Origin: Lactobacillus amylovorus DSM 20531
GTDB lineage: Bacteria > Bacillota > Bacilli > Lactobacillales > Lactobacillaceae
Assembly (NCBI RefSeq): GCF_002706375.1
Contig: NZ_CP017706.1
Location: forward strand, 1,674,001-1,738,000
DNA: 64,000 nucleotides
Reading direction: 5' to 3'
Program-made: the position numbers and the translations under genes
Notes under the pieces: model-generated
What the model was told of the DNA's origin: nothing
Seen by the model: the letters and a program-made list of their open reading frames with translations, nothing else
The model's database searches: none
In this document: positions 44,356-54,043 of the stretch, piece by piece
How positions within the stretch are numbered: position 1 is the stretch's first letter
Layout: each line of letters starts with the position of its first letter

Positions 44356-44710
44356 TGTGGAAGAGGTAGAAATAAAGTTAACAAATGTAAAATGAACAAT
44401 AAGTTTTTATCTCCAGAATTGTATTATTGGAAACTTGAAAGATTCTATATATGTAGAGGTGTCAGCCATAAATCACTTAATTAAATGCTATTTATTAACT
44501 GTCAGTGGCTGTTCGCAGAAAACTCCAATTCATTAAAAAGTTACGTTTTATGTAAAGACCCGAACAAGTGAATGTTAATATTGGTTGCGATAGCCATTGT
44601 TTTAACACAAATCAAACAACTGAAAATCGTGACTATCAATTGATGAGCTGCCTCATCCACTTGAAATTGCGGCTGCAAAGAGACAGGATTCTCCGGCAGC
44701 TGCTTTTTTT
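44356..44710 (+). ncRNA. Candidate carbon-controlled structured small RNA (about 355 nt)
   Basis: This gene-free stretch runs from a strong promoter to an intrinsic terminator. A 5' domain is closed by CAGCCA (44463-44468) with TGGCTG (44506-44511). A 3' domain is a three-way junction: CAAGTG (44565-44570) pairs with CACTTG (44658-44663), enclosing a GATAG/CTATC hairpin (44589-44637, inner TTGTTT/AAACAA) and a perfect GATGAG-CTGC-CTCATC hairpin (44642-44657). The terminator GCGGCTGC (44669-44676)/GCAGCTGC (44696-44703) ends in T7. No good ORF or ribosome binding site is seen. It does not match tmRNA, RNase P RNA or SRP RNA by their signature sequences. Confidence 0.65.
44669..44710 (+). terminator. 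Terminator of the candidate sRNA
   Basis: The GCGGCTGC/GCAGCTGC stem (one G-T pair) encloses a smaller GAGA/TCTC stem and is followed by T7. Confidence 0.85.
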
Positions 44711-44717
44711 ATGGCAC

Positions 44718-44748
44718 AAAAAAAGCCTAGTCGTTTGACTAGGCTTAT
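44718..44748 (-). terminator. Terminator of the RlmCD-like gene
   Basis: AGCCTAGTC pairs with GACTAGGCT around GTTT. The minus-strand transcript ends in a T-run (A's at 44718-44724). Confidence 0.88.
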
Positions 44749-44756
44749 TATTGTTA

Positions 44757-46136
44757 TTATTTACGTAAAACTAATTTAGCAATAGCTTCACAACGAGGTG
44801 TTTGTGGCAACATATCGACATTTTGGATTAAGCGAACGTCGTATGCTTCGCTAAGTAAAACTAAATCTTGAGCTAAAGTTGAAGGATTACATGAAATGTA
44901 GACAAAGGTTTCTGGTTTAACGCGTAAGATTGTCTTGATCAAACTCTTTGCTAAACCAGTTCTTGGTGGGTCCACGATCAAAGCGTCGATTGATACGCCG
45001 CTGTTTTGCAATTCAGGCAATACCTTTTCGGTAGCACCTTGAATGTAATCAGCGTTTTTAATGTGGTTCAATTCAACGTTGTGTTGCGCATCCTTAACTG
45101 CTTCAGGAATAGTTTCAATACCGATAACTTGCTTAACGCGATCAGCTGCTAAAATGCCGAGTGTACCTACACCACTATAGGCATCGATTAAAGTTTGATC
45201 TGGAGTTAAGTCAAGGTATTTTAAGGCTTCTGAATAAAGGTTAATGGTTTGAACAGGGTTGAGTTGGAAGAAAGCACGTGGAGACAAAGCGAATTTCTTG
45301 CCCAAAATTTCTTCGACGATTTGATTTTTGCCCAATAACTTTTCAGTCTTGTTGCCCCAAACTTGTGGGTTTTGCCATTCAGTTTCGTTTTGATAAACGC
45401 TGACTACATGATCGAGCTTCATGATTTCTTTTGCAAGTGGGATCAAGTTCTTGAGTTTGTGGTCGATAGTAATTAAGGTAACTTGAATTTCTTTAGTAGC
45501 TTCTGATTGACGAACAACCACTGTCTTAATACCTGGCAAGTGACTACGATAGTTTGCGACTGGAACGTGCAATTTTTCGATTAATTCCTTAATTTCACGT
45601 TCTGTTTTTTGGGTGTCTTCACTTTGGGTTGGCATCTTAGGCAAGTCGATTAGACGGTGAGAATTTGGTGCAAAAAGACCCAACTTGGTTTTGCCATGGA
45701 CGCTTTCAATTTGATATTGTGCCTTGTTGCGGTAGTGCCATGGATCTGGAGCAGGAATAGTCTTTTTAACCTTGTATTTAGCGTAGCCACGTGGGTGATA
45801 TTTCTTAAGTGACTCAAGCATATTGTTGCGCTTGAATTCAAGTTGCTTGTCGTAGGACAAATGAGCTAGCTCTAAACCGCCGATTTCTGGATCAACGCCT
45901 TCAGGGAAGTCCACACGATCAGGGCTTTTTTCTTTAATGCGTACTAATTCGCCTTCAATGTAATGAGGGTAGCTCTTCACGATTTTGGCTACGACTACTT
46001 CATCTGGCAAAGCACCAGGGATGAAGATGATCTTCTTTTTGTAATAACCGATGCCTTCCCCATTGATGCCTAAGCGTTTAATGGTAATGATGACATCTTT
46101 TTCGCGTTGTTTATTCTTGGAAAATTTTCTATTCAT
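44757..46136 (-). CDS. 23S rRNA (uracil-5-)-methyltransferase, RlmCD/RumA type
   Basis: This 459-aa S-adenosylmethionine-dependent RNA m5U methylase has an N-terminal TRAM domain (about residues 10-75). The SAM-binding motif is TLIDAYSGVGTLGILA, followed by DALIVDPPRTGLAKSLI and the catalytic Cys in VYISCNPSTLAQDL. It belongs to the Gram-positive RlmCD-like group; which uracils it modifies cannot be read from the sequence. It is monocistronic and ends in a strong terminator converging on the candidate sRNA. Confidence 0.92.
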   Translation of the reverse strand: MNRKFSKNKQREKDVIITIKRLGINGEGIGYYKKKIIFIPGALPDEVVVAKIVKSYPHYIEGELVRIKEKSPDRVDFPEGVDPEIGGLELAHLSYDKQLEFKRNNMLESLKKYHPRGYAKYKVKKTIPAPDPWHYRNKAQYQIESVHGKTKLGLFAPNSHRLIDLPKMPTQSEDTQKTEREIKELIEKLHVPVANYRSHLPGIKTVVVRQSEATKEIQVTLITIDHKLKNLIPLAKEIMKLDHVVSVYQNETEWQNPQVWGNKTEKLLGKNQIVEEILGKKFALSPRAFFQLNPVQTINLYSEALKYLDLTPDQTLIDAYSGVGTLGILAADRVKQVIGIETIPEAVKDAQHNVELNHIKNADYIQGATEKVLPELQNSGVSIDALIVDPPRTGLAKSLIKTILRVKPETFVYISCNPSTLAQDLVLLSEAYDVRLIQNVDMLPQTPRCEAIAKLVLRK

Positions 46137-46262
46137 TATTCTTATTCTTTCTACTAAAAACTAAATTACATTGCTACTAATTGTACTACCTAAAAAAAGT
46201 TCTTAGCAAGCATTACAAAAATTTGTTAGCATGTAATTTAGAATATTGCGAGGTGAAAACAA

Positions 46263-47075
46263 GTGTTGATAACCAAAGTAAGTGCACAACGGCGCCCAGG
46301 ACGTTATAATATTTTTTTGGATGGCAAGTATGCTTTTTCTGCTAGTGAAAAGACTGTAGCTGAATTTGTTTTACTAAAAGGAAAAGAACTAAATGATGAT
46401 CAAATTGAACAAGTTCGTCAATTTGATGCAGATGCTAAAGCCAGTGATTTAGCCGCTCATTTTTTGAGTTATGAGCCTCGAACCGTGTTTGAAGTTTTAC
46501 AGTATTTGAAAAAGCACGAGATTTCCGATGAAACAGCCAATAGCGCTGTTAGTCAGTTAAATGAATTGGGCTATTTGGATGACCGACAATATGTTAGACT
46601 TTTTATCAAAAATGACCTTCGTGTTGGTTCCGATGGTCCTAAGAGCCTGCTCCGCAAATTAACGCAAAAAGGTGTTGATCCCGAAATTAGTCAGGTAGAG
46701 CTTGATGAAATAGATGATGAGGATTGGATTGACGTCGGCCAGAGAGTGATTAAGTCAATGGTGCATCAAGTGGGCAAAATCTCACAAAGAGAAATTGAAC
46801 GCAAGATGAGAAGCAAACTGCTGGCTCATGGTTTTGATGGTGGCATTAGCAGCGAAATCATTTCTTCTTTGGATTTGGCAGATGATGAAGATATGCAAAT
46901 GGAAGCTTTAAAAAAGCAGGGCATTAAGGCATATAAGAGATTCCGTCGTTTTGATGAAACAGAGCGCAAATTTAAGATCAAAAAGTATTTATTCAGTCAT
47001 GGCTTTTCATCAGGAGAAATTGATGCTTTCTTAAATGGCGAAGTAATTGATTTAAGTGAATTAGCTGAATATTAG
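46263..47075 (+). CDS. recX: Regulatory protein RecX
   Basis: This 270-aa modulator of RecA filaments is built of repeated three-helix RecX modules. Motifs include ALSYEPRTVFEVLQYL-like and LGYLDDRQYVRLFIK segments, then GVDPEISQVELDEID. It is longer than E. coli RecX but typical of lactobacilli. A GTG start (46263) follows GAGGTG. Its gene is followed after 13 bases by an unknown gene on the same strand. recA is not in the window. Confidence 0.9.
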   Translation: MLITKVSAQRRPGRYNIFLDGKYAFSASEKTVAEFVLLKGKELNDDQIEQVRQFDADAKASDLAAHFLSYEPRTVFEVLQYLKKHEISDETANSAVSQLNELGYLDDRQYVRLFIKNDLRVGSDGPKSLLRKLTQKGVDPEISQVELDEIDDEDWIDVGQRVIKSMVHQVGKISQREIERKMRSKLLAHGFDGGISSEIISSLDLADDEDMQMEALKKQGIKAYKRFRRFDETERKFKIKKYLFSHGFSSGEIDAFLNGEVIDLSELAEY

Positions 47076-47088
47076 TTGAGGAGAAAAA

Positions 47089-47568
47089 ATGAAGAAAACT
47101 ATCGATGAAAAAATATTTGTAGGTCGTCCTTTTCCATCTAGCTTGATGAATGCACAAAAGAGTTTCATGGAAGCTAACCAACAAATGGAAAATGATGAAA
47201 CTTTTCAAAAGTTTTTAGCTGACAACGACTTAGAAAATAAACGTACTGCATTGATCGTCTCAGGAGAAGATAATTTCATATACTGGTACGGCGTGATCGC
47301 TAATGCAGATAGCAAAGTGCCAACTGGCTTGATGAAATTTGACTTGCCTAAAGCTGAAGTTGATGAAGAAGTTCAAGAAAATCAAAACCTTGTTTTCTTC
47401 AATTTGCCTTTAACTAGCACTGTTTCTACTTTTGTTAAAAAAGTAATGGACAACGGTGTTAAGGTTTACCAAAACTTAGGTGACAGCGATACGCCATACA
47501 TGGTTTGGGATCTTGATCTGGATACAAAAAGACTGACCCAAGATTTCTACTTAAAGGTCAGTGAATAA
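47089..47568 (+). CDS. Conserved hypothetical protein downstream of recX
   Basis: This 159-aa soluble protein is not recognised. It is acidic, with mixed alpha/beta character (RTALIVSGEDNFIYWYGVIA) and no membrane segment. GAGGAG precedes the ATG, 13 bases after recX, so the two are probably co-transcribed. It has no catalytic motif I can name. Confidence 0.65.
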   Translation: MKKTIDEKIFVGRPFPSSLMNAQKSFMEANQQMENDETFQKFLADNDLENKRTALIVSGEDNFIYWYGVIANADSKVPTGLMKFDLPKAEVDEEVQENQNLVFFNLPLTSTVSTFVKKVMDNGVKVYQNLGDSDTPYMVWDLDLDTKRLTQDFYLKVSE

Positions 47569-47575
47569 ATAAAAA

Positions 47576-48037
47576 TTAATGTTGTTGCGGATCGATTGAT
47601 AAGTTGTCGTATTCGACGTAAGCTCCAAGACAAGTTGAAACGAACATAATCAACAACACGAATCCGATTGAATTGCCTACGATTTGGTCTAGGGTCATAA
47701 TTGAACGGACTAGATATGTTGATGCAAAGCATAAAATGAAGTCTAGAACAATATTAGCGAACAGCAAGAAGTAGCGTCGTCTAATACTGAAGAAACGCAA
47801 AAGTTGTTTTAACAAGTCATCATTGGTTTGAACGGCTAATAAATCAACTGGACGTTGAATTGTTGCCTTAACAGCAAACATGATGATTGAGCCAACTAAA
47901 GCTCCGATGATCGTACGGCAGATCTCTGCTGAGTGCAGTACCAATGCATTATAGCCAATACCAATAATTGCTAGACTGCAAATATATGGGATAAGCAATA
48001 AAAATGTGAAAACAAGCAAGACGTGGCTTTTTTTCAT
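47576..48037 (-). CDS. Hypothetical membrane protein
   Basis: This 153-aa protein has four transmembrane segments (VLLVFTFLLLIPYICSLAII, IIGALVGSIIMFAV, YFLLFANIVLDFILCFASTY and a C-terminal one). The family is not recognised. The start was set at ATG 48037, 9 bases after AAGGAGG; the TTG three codons upstream is less likely. It converges on the recX downstream gene with only 7 bases between the stops. Confidence 0.65.
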   Translation of the reverse strand: MKKSHVLLVFTFLLLIPYICSLAIIGIGYNALVLHSAEICRTIIGALVGSIIMFAVKATIQRPVDLLAVQTNDDLLKQLLRFFSIRRRYFLLFANIVLDFILCFASTYLVRSIMTLDQIVGNSIGFVLLIMFVSTCLGAYVEYDNLSIDPQQH

Positions 48038-48141
48038 TGTATCCAACCTCCTTAGTCTTATGTGCTATTTTAACATAATGACACTTGCTGTATGCTATAA
48101 TATCTTTATTTAGATGACTTTTTAAGAAAGAGAGTATACAA

Positions 48142-49008
48142 ATGAGTAGTGATCCTGGAGCGGATAATTTTTTTGACCGCCTGAAAAATAAACTATCAGG
48201 CGATAAAAAAGAAGAAACTAAAGATCATTTAGAAAAAGAAATCGTTAATTTACATGATAGTCATAAAATTGACGACAAAGAATTTTCAATGCTTGAAGGA
48301 ATCCTTGAATTTCAGGGTAAAACGGCCCGTGAAGTAATGGTGCCAAGAACGGATGCATTCATGATTGATGCGGAAGTGAGCCTTCAGGATAATTTGGATG
48401 AGATTTTACGTGAGCCTTATTCACGTGTCCCAGTTTATAAACGAGATAAAGATAAGATCGTCGGCGTCATTCATATCAGAAGCGTTTTGCGCATGGCTAA
48501 GCAAAAAGGCTTTGAAAATCTCGATTATGAAGACGTAATGACCGAACCATTATTTGCACCTGAAACAGCTGAATTAGGAGACTTGCTGATGGAAATGCAG
48601 CAGACACAAAGGCAGCTGGCTATTTTGATGGACGAATATGGCGGTGTTACTGGTCTAGCAACAATTGAAGACTTGGTTGAAGAGATCGTCGGTGATATCG
48701 ATGATGAAGTCGATCATACAGAAGTTTTGTATAATCAAATTGCACCTCATAAATACATTATTTACGGCAAGATGCCACTTGATGAATTTAACGAGCAATT
48801 TGGTACGCATCTTAAAATGGAAGATGTCGATACAGTAGCTGGGTACGTTATCAATACTCTAAAGGTAATTCCAGCAAAAGGGGAAAAGTTGACAGTTGAT
48901 ATTGGAGATGGCAAGACACTTACCACCAGAAGAATGAAGGGCTCGAGATTGTTGACAGTATTGCTGTCAGAAGATGGACTAAAAAAGGAAGAAGATAAAA
49001 AGGACTAA
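48142..49008 (+). CDS. Soluble HlyC/CorC-family protein with CBS pair
   Basis: This 288-aa cytosolic protein lacks the CNNM membrane domain found in the product of 27115. It has a CBS pair (residues about 65-190, [35 protein letters not shown]) and a C-terminal CorC_HlyC domain ([11 protein letters not shown] end). Such proteins are linked to cation efflux or membrane protection. Its stop overlaps the prfC start by one base, so it is co-transcribed with a translation factor. Confidence 0.9.
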   Translation: MSSDPGADNFFDRLKNKLSGDKKEETKDHLEKEIVNLHDSHKIDDKEFSMLEGILEFQGKTAREVMVPRTDAFMIDAEVSLQDNLDEILREPYSRVPVYKRDKDKIVGVIHIRSVLRMAKQKGFENLDYEDVMTEPLFAPETAELGDLLMEMQQTQRQLAILMDEYGGVTGLATIEDLVEEIVGDIDDEVDHTEVLYNQIAPHKYIIYGKMPLDEFNEQFGTHLKMEDVDTVAGYVINTLKVIPAKGEKLTVDIGDGKTLTTRRMKGSRLLTVLLSEDGLKKEEDKKD

Positions 49009-50579
49009 TGGATAAAGAGTTAGCAGATAAAGTAAATAAAAGAAGAACCTTTGCGATTATTTCACACCCTGACGCAGGTAAAACGACTATTACTGAACAA
49101 ATGCTGCTTTTTGGTGGGGTAATTCGTAAGGCGGGTACCGTTAAGGCACGTAAGACAGGTAACTACGCAACTAGTGACTGGATGGAAATCGAAAAAAAGC
49201 GTGGTATTTCTGTTACTAGTTCAGTTATGCAGTTTGAATATAAGGGCAAGCGGATCAATATTTTGGATACGCCAGGTCACCAAGACTTCTCTGAAGATAC
49301 TTACCGTACATTGATGGCCGTTGACTCAGCAGTCATGGTAATTGACTCAGCTAAGGGTATCGAACCTCAAACTAAGAAATTGTTTAAGGTTGTTAAAAAA
49401 CGTGGTATTCCAATTTTTACCTTTATGAACAAGCTTGACCGTGATGGTCGTCCACCACTAGATTTGATTGCTGAACTAGAAGATTTGCTTGGCATCGAAG
49501 GTGTGGCAATGAACTGGCCAATTGGTTCAGGTCAAACCTTGAAGGGTCTTTACGATATTGCTAGCAAACGCGTTGAACTTTACCGTAAAGATGGTCAAGA
49601 TCGTTTCTTACCATTGAATGATGAAGGTACTTTGCATGATAGTGAACCACTTAGTCAAGATCCACAATTTAAGGATACCCTTGATGAAATCGACTTGATT
49701 AAGGAAGCTGGTAACAAGTTTGACCGTGAAAAGATTGCGATGGGTGATCAAACTCCTGTCTTCTTTGGTTCAGCTTTGACCAACTTTGGTGTAGAAACAT
49801 TCTTGAATAGCTTCGTTGATTTGGCTCCAGCTCCAGAAAGCCATACTGTAAATGGGGATGAAGAATTGAGCCCAGAAGATCCTGAATTTTCAGGCTTTGT
49901 CTTTAAGATTCAGGCTAACATGAACCCGCACCACCGTGACCGTATTGCCTTTGTTCGTATTGGTAGTGGTGAATTTAAGAAGGGTTTGGATGTAACCTTA
50001 GCTAGAACTGATAAGCCAATCCGTTTGAATAATGCAACAGAGTTCATGTCTAGTGAACGTGTGCAAGTTTCAGATGCGGTTGCAGGTGATATCGTTGGTT
50101 TATATGATACTGGTAATTTCCAAATTGGTGACAGTATTTATGCTGGCAAGCGTAAGATTGTTTATCCACCACTTCCAGAATTTACCCCTGAATTGTTCAT
50201 GCGTGTAACTGCTAAGAACGTGATGAAGCAGAAGTCATTCCATAAGGGGATGAACCAGTTGGTTCAAGAAGGTGCCATTCAGCTTTACCGCAATTACCAA
50301 ACTGATGAATACATTTTAGGTGCTGTTGGTCAATTGCAATTTGAAGTATTCCAATTCAGAATGAAGAACGAATATAATTCAGAAGTTGAAATGAACAGTA
50401 TCGGTCACCGTGTGGCTCGTTGGATTGATCCAGATCAACTTGATCCAAGAATGTCTAACAGCCGTAACTTGCTGGTTAAGGACCGCTATGGCAATCCATT
50501 ATTCTTATTTGAAAATGAATTTGCAGAACGTTTCTTCCACGAAAAATATCCAGATGTTAAATTAACTGAAAAGTTATAA
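49008..50579 (+). CDS. prfC: Peptide chain release factor 3
   Basis: This 523-aa GTPase recycles RF1 and RF2 after translation termination. G1 is [14 protein letters not shown]2 lies in the [14 protein letters not shown] region, G3 is [14 protein letters not shown] and G4 is NKLD. The length is normal for RF3. It overlaps the preceding CBS/CorC gene by one base. A terminator follows at 50587-50621. Confidence 0.95.
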   Translation: MDKELADKVNKRRTFAIISHPDAGKTTITEQMLLFGGVIRKAGTVKARKTGNYATSDWMEIEKKRGISVTSSVMQFEYKGKRINILDTPGHQDFSEDTYRTLMAVDSAVMVIDSAKGIEPQTKKLFKVVKKRGIPIFTFMNKLDRDGRPPLDLIAELEDLLGIEGVAMNWPIGSGQTLKGLYDIASKRVELYRKDGQDRFLPLNDEGTLHDSEPLSQDPQFKDTLDEIDLIKEAGNKFDREKIAMGDQTPVFFGSALTNFGVETFLNSFVDLAPAPESHTVNGDEELSPEDPEFSGFVFKIQANMNPHHRDRIAFVRIGSGEFKKGLDVTLARTDKPIRLNNATEFMSSERVQVSDAVAGDIVGLYDTGNFQIGDSIYAGKRKIVYPPLPEFTPELFMRVTAKNVMKQKSFHKGMNQLVQEGAIQLYRNYQTDEYILGAVGQLQFEVFQFRMKNEYNSEVEMNSIGHRVARWIDPDQLDPRMSNSRNLLVKDRYGNPLFLFENEFAERFFHEKYPDVKLTEKL

Positions 50580-50586
50580 TAGACGT

Positions 50587-50621
50587 AAAAAAGGAGAACT
50601 ACAAACGTAGTTCTCCTTTTG
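50587..50621. terminator. Bidirectional terminator after prfC
   Basis: AAAAGGAGAACTAC pairs with GTAGTTCTCCTTTT around AAAC. Confidence 0.92.
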
Positions 50622-50640
50622 TTATCTTTAAATTCTGTAA

Positions 50641-50922
50641 TTATTTGTCAACGTGAATTTCAATTACGTGACGGCTCTTATCAACAGTTAAAGTGTATGA
50701 AGAATCATAATTCTCGAGCAAACGTTTAATAATGAATTCAACTTCATCTTCACGAACGCGGCGATTGTGGTTTTCAAGTGCAATACCGATCGCATTTTTG
50801 CTTTCAGTATAAATGACTGAAGTATTGCCTAAAGAATATACCTTAACGTAGTTGGCATCAGTAGTGTTAAGCTGACTTTGAACCAAATCAGAATAGTTAT
50901 TGGTTACATCGATTAAATGCAT
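50641..50922 (-). CDS. DUF1827-like small protein
   Basis: This 93-aa soluble protein starting MHLIDVTNNYSDLVQSQLN resembles what is annotated as DUF1827 in lactobacilli and enterococci; the function is unknown. The start at 50922 is 7 bases after CAGGTG, and a GTG three codons earlier would overlap that site. It is transcribed alone, converging on prfC. The family call is from memory only. Confidence 0.6.
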   Translation of the reverse strand: MHLIDVTNNYSDLVQSQLNTTDANYVKVYSLGNTSVIYTESKNAIGIALENHNRRVREDEVEFIIKRLLENYDSSYTLTVDKSRHVIEIHVDK

Positions 50923-51031
50923 GGATTTCACCTGTCTCTCTTAGCTTTTTCTCTTAATTTTAGTATACCGCAAAACAAGATACATATATTTATTTTTACT
51001 TATAAAACTTGTATTAATTTTAGTAATTAAC

Positions 51032-51069
51032 AAAAAAGGTTCTAAGATATTAATCTCGGAATCTTTTTG
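51032..51069 (-). terminator. Terminator of clpE
   Basis: On the minus strand AAAAAGATTCCGAGAT pairs imperfectly with ATCTTAGAACCTTTTT, followed by more T. Confidence 0.8.
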
Positions 51070-51106
51070 CGTATAACTTGAATGAGTTTGTTTATTTGTT
51101 TGTTAA

Positions 51107-53290
51107 TTATTCTTCGCTAATTACGATCTCGCCATCTTTGACATCAGCCTTTAAGTTCTTGCTGTCAGTGTGGTCGAGCTTGTAGTCAGCAACCTTATCT
51201 TCGATTTCTTCTTGAATGGTACGACGAAGTGGACGTGCACCTAAAGCAGGGTTGAAGCCTTCGTCAACTAATTTTTCTTTAGCTGCGTCGGTAACATCAA
51301 TGTGCAAACCTTGATCCTTAACCATGTTGTTGGTGTTAGCAAGCATCAAGTCAACAATCTTAAGTAGGTCAGGTTTAGTCAATTCGTTGAATTCAATGAC
51401 GTCATCAAGACGGTTAAGGAATTCAGGCTTGAAGAATTGACTCATGTTGTTTCTAGCTGATTCATTACTTTCGTCTTCATTTTCAGCAGCGAAACCAACG
51501 CTAGCATTCTTGATGCCTTGACCTGCGTTAGAAGTCATGATGATGATTGTATCTTTGAATGAAACAGTTCTACCTTGTGAATCAGTCAAACGACCATCAT
51601 CTAAGATTTGCAAGAAGAGGTTCAAAACGTCTGGGTGAGCTTTTTCAATTTCGTCAAGCAAAATCAAGCTGTATGGGTTGTGACGAACTTGTTCAGTCAA
51701 TTGACCAGCTTCTTCGTAGCCAACGTAACCAGGAGCTGAACCAATCAACTTAGATACAGAATATTGTTCCATGTATTCAGACATATCGAAACGTATCATT
51801 GCATCTTTTGAACCAAACATTTGTTTAGCAAGTTGTTTAGCAAGTTCAGTCTTACCAACACCAGTAGGTCCTACGAATAAGAAGGAACCAATTGGACGAC
51901 CAGACTTGTTGAAACCGATTCTGTTACGACGAATAGCACGAGCAACTTTGTCAACAGCCTTGTCTTGACCGATAACGTGAGCTTTCAAATCACTAGCCAA
52001 ATTTTGCAATTGATTTTCTTCTTGTTTTTGAATATCGCCGACAGGGATGCCAGTCTTTTCTTCAACAATCTTGTTCATGATCTTGCTGGTAATAACTGGG
52101 GATTTGTCAGGGTCAACTTTTTGATCCTTTACCTTTTCGTATTTATCAATTTGATCACGGTAGTAAGCAGCCTTTTCGTAGTCTTCTTTCTTCAAGGCTT
52201 CTTCCTTTAATTGTTCAGCTGCATTGATTCTTTCTTGCATCTTATCCTTATCAATATAAGGAATAGTTAAGTTCATTCTTGAACCAGCTTCATCAAGTAA
52301 GTCAATGGCCTTGTCAGGCAAGAATCTATCTTGAATGTAGCGAGCAGAAAGCTTAGCAGCAGATTCAATAGCATCGTCTGTGTAGTGAACGTGGTGGTAA
52401 TCTTCGTAACGCTTTTGAATACCCTTTAAAATACGGGTAGTTTCATCAATTGAAGGTTCCTTAACTTCAACAGGTTGGAATCTTCTTGCTAAAGCTGAAT
52501 CCTTTTCAATATTGCGGTATTCCTTAATAGTAGTAGCACCTACTAATTGCAGTTCGCCACGAGCTAGGGCAGGCTTAATAATGTTGCCGGCGTCCATACC
52601 GCCTTCAGCATTTCCGGCACCAACAATTTCGTGAATCTCATCAATAAATAGGATGATATCGTCATTTTGTTGTAATTCCTTGATCAATTGTTCCATTCTT
52701 TGTTCGAATTGACCACGGATACCAGTACCTTGAACAAGTGATACTACATTTAAGGAAATGATACGCTTGTTTTGCAGTTTAGCTGGAACAGAACCGTCAA
52801 CGATTTCTTGAGCAAGTCCTTCAACTACAGCAGTCTTACCAACACCAGCTTCACCAATTAAAACTGGGTTGTTTTTAGTTCTTCTGTTTAAAATTTCAAT
52901 GACACGGGTGATTTCTTTATCACGGCCGATTACTGGGTCGATTTTGCCTTTCTTAGCAAGGGCGGTTAAATCTGTACCATATTGATCAAGCAAGCTTCTG
53001 CCGCCTTGACCACCGTTTCCGTTGCCACCACCCATTTGCATTCTTGGGTCGTTGTTTCCCATATTATTGTTGTTTGCGGCATTGTTGTTATTTCCGTTTA
53101 ATGCGTTGAATAAATCATCAAAGTCGCCAAAAAATTCGTTATTGTAGTTATTCATATTTTCTAGATTTCCTTGTTGATTTCTTAATTCTTGATAACAGTG
53201 TTGACATAAATTAATCTCTCGGCTTTGGCCATTCACCTTGGTAAAAAGATGAATAGAGGCAGGCCGTTCATGACAATTTTGGCAAAGCAA
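51107..53290 (-). CDS. clpE: ATP-dependent Clp protease ATPase ClpE
   Basis: This 727-aa HSP100 unfoldase feeds ClpP and dissolves aggregates. The N-terminal zinc finger CQNC...CQHC (residues about 3-30) defines ClpE. It is followed by an Asn/Gly-rich linker, AAA module 1 ([27 protein letters not shown]), a UVR domain around residue 350 and AAA module 2 ([28 protein letters not shown]). Translation likely starts at TTG 53290, 9 bases after AAAGGCGG. The promoter lies inside a CIRCE element, so HrcA control is likely instead of CtsR. Confidence 0.95.
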   Translation of the reverse strand: MLCQNCHERPASIHLFTKVNGQSREINLCQHCYQELRNQQGNLENMNNYNNEFFGDFDDLFNALNGNNNNAANNNNMGNNDPRMQMGGGNGNGGQGGRSLLDQYGTDLTALAKKGKIDPVIGRDKEITRVIEILNRRTKNNPVLIGEAGVGKTAVVEGLAQEIVDGSVPAKLQNKRIISLNVVSLVQGTGIRGQFEQRMEQLIKELQQNDDIILFIDEIHEIVGAGNAEGGMDAGNIIKPALARGELQLVGATTIKEYRNIEKDSALARRFQPVEVKEPSIDETTRILKGIQKRYEDYHHVHYTDDAIESAAKLSARYIQDRFLPDKAIDLLDEAGSRMNLTIPYIDKDKMQERINAAEQLKEEALKKEDYEKAAYYRDQIDKYEKVKDQKVDPDKSPVITSKIMNKIVEEKTGIPVGDIQKQEENQLQNLASDLKAHVIGQDKAVDKVARAIRRNRIGFNKSGRPIGSFLFVGPTGVGKTELAKQLAKQMFGSKDAMIRFDMSEYMEQYSVSKLIGSAPGYVGYEEAGQLTEQVRHNPYSLILLDEIEKAHPDVLNLFLQILDDGRLTDSQGRTVSFKDTIIIMTSNAGQGIKNASVGFAAENEDESNESARNNMSQFFKPEFLNRLDDVIEFNELTKPDLLKIVDLMLANTNNMVKDQGLHIDVTDAAKEKLVDEGFNPALGARPLRRTIQEEIEDKVADYKLDHTDSKNLKADVKDGEIVISEE

Positions 53291-53325
53291 ATATTCTTAC
53301 CGCCTTTCATTTAAACTGTACCAAA

Positions 53326-53361
53326 ATTATATTATTAGCACTCGCCTTAGTCAAGTGCTAA
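53326..53361 (-). promoter_or_regulatory. clpE promoter embedded in a CIRCE (HrcA) operator
   Basis: TTAGCACTC (53335-53343), nine bases, AAGTGCTAA (53353-53361) is the CIRCE inverted repeat with one mismatch. On the minus strand TTGACT (53349-53354), a 17-base spacer and TATAAT (53326-53331) form a near-perfect promoter inside it, so HrcA binding should block polymerase directly. Confidence 0.9.
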
Positions 53362-53474
53362 GCACTAATGAACTTATTTTTTGTAAGAATAGACAAAATA
53401 TTAATATTTTTGAAAATTTAGTATAAAGAGTAGAATAAAGAGTAAAAAAATTATAAAATTTAAAAAGTGTGGTG

Positions 53475-53663
53475 ATGTTTTTGGATTATCAAAAAATTTT
53501 GGACCAATTGGTTTCAGGCGAAATCAAAGAGTATGAGGTCAAACCTGAAGATGCCTTTGAGCTTCAAAAGACTATAAGGAATTATGGCAAGCGACAGTAT
53601 ATTACTGGTAGGGCTAAAAGAGGCGGTTCTATTGTTTATACCGCGACGAATACTGGTAAGTAA
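53475..53663 (+). CDS. Small conserved hypothetical protein
   Basis: This protein of about 62 aa is basic and soluble (LDYQKILDQLVSGEIKEYEV, then KTIRNYGKRQYITGRAKRGG). It is not recognised. Start choice is uncertain: GTG at 53469 or 53472, ATG at 53475 or TTG at 53481 are all near GGTG. It is divergent from clpE and upstream of the ptsHI promoter. Confidence 0.6.
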   Translation: MFLDYQKILDQLVSGEIKEYEVKPEDAFELQKTIRNYGKRQYITGRAKRGGSIVYTATNTGK

Positions 53664-53687
53664 ATGATGTAAACTATTACATTATTG

Positions 53688-53716
53688 TTGTCTTAACCGT
53701 AAAAACATGATAATCT
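53688..53716 (+). promoter_or_regulatory. Promoter of ptsHI
   Basis: TTGTCT (53688-53693) and TAATCT (53711-53716) are 17 bases apart, giving a leader of about 55 bases before ptsH with AAAGGAG. Confidence 0.7.
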
Positions 53717-53776
53717 AGTACTCGAATGGGTATTTATTGCCAGTTTAATTTTTTAATTTTAAAGGAGATATTCATA

Positions 53777-54043
53777 ATGGAAAAACGCGATTTTCATATT
53801 ATTGCAGAAACAGGTATTCATGCACGTCCAGCTACTCTTTTAGTACAAGCTGCTTCAAAGTTCGGTTCAGATGTTAACTTGGAATACAACGGCAAGTCAG
53901 TAAACTTGAAGTCAATCATGGGCGTTATGTCACTTGGTGTTGGCAAAAACGCAGACGTTACTATCACTGCTGAAGGTGACGACGAAAAGGACGCATTAGA
54001 CGCAATTGCTGACACTATGAAAAAAGAAGGTTTAGCTGAATAA
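53777..54043 (+). CDS. ptsH: Phosphocarrier protein HPr
   Basis: This 88-aa PTS phosphocarrier passes phosphate from EI to IIA components. His15 is in [13 protein letters not shown] and the regulatory Ser46 in [13 protein letters not shown], the HPr kinase site that makes HPr the CcpA corepressor. AAAGGAG is 10 bases from the ATG; a longer open frame upstream is not real HPr. The stop overlaps ptsI by one base. It links the PTS genes and the cre-like sites seen elsewhere in this window. Confidence 0.97.
   Translation: MEKRDFHIIAETGIHARPATLLVQAASKFGSDVNLEYNGKSVNLKSIMGVMSLGVGKNADVTITAEGDDEKDALDAIADTMKKEGLAE

Noticed and set aside
44391..44483. A 30-codon ORF (MNNKFLSPELYYWKLERF...) inside the candidate sRNA
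   Set aside because: No Shine-Dalgarno site precedes it and it covers a folded region, so it is weaker than the noncoding explanation, though a dual-function RNA is not excluded.
44356..44710. tmRNA, RNase P RNA or SRP RNA
   Set aside because: The tRNA-like ends of tmRNA, the conserved GAGGAAAGTCC-type core of RNase P RNA and the SRP apical motif are absent.
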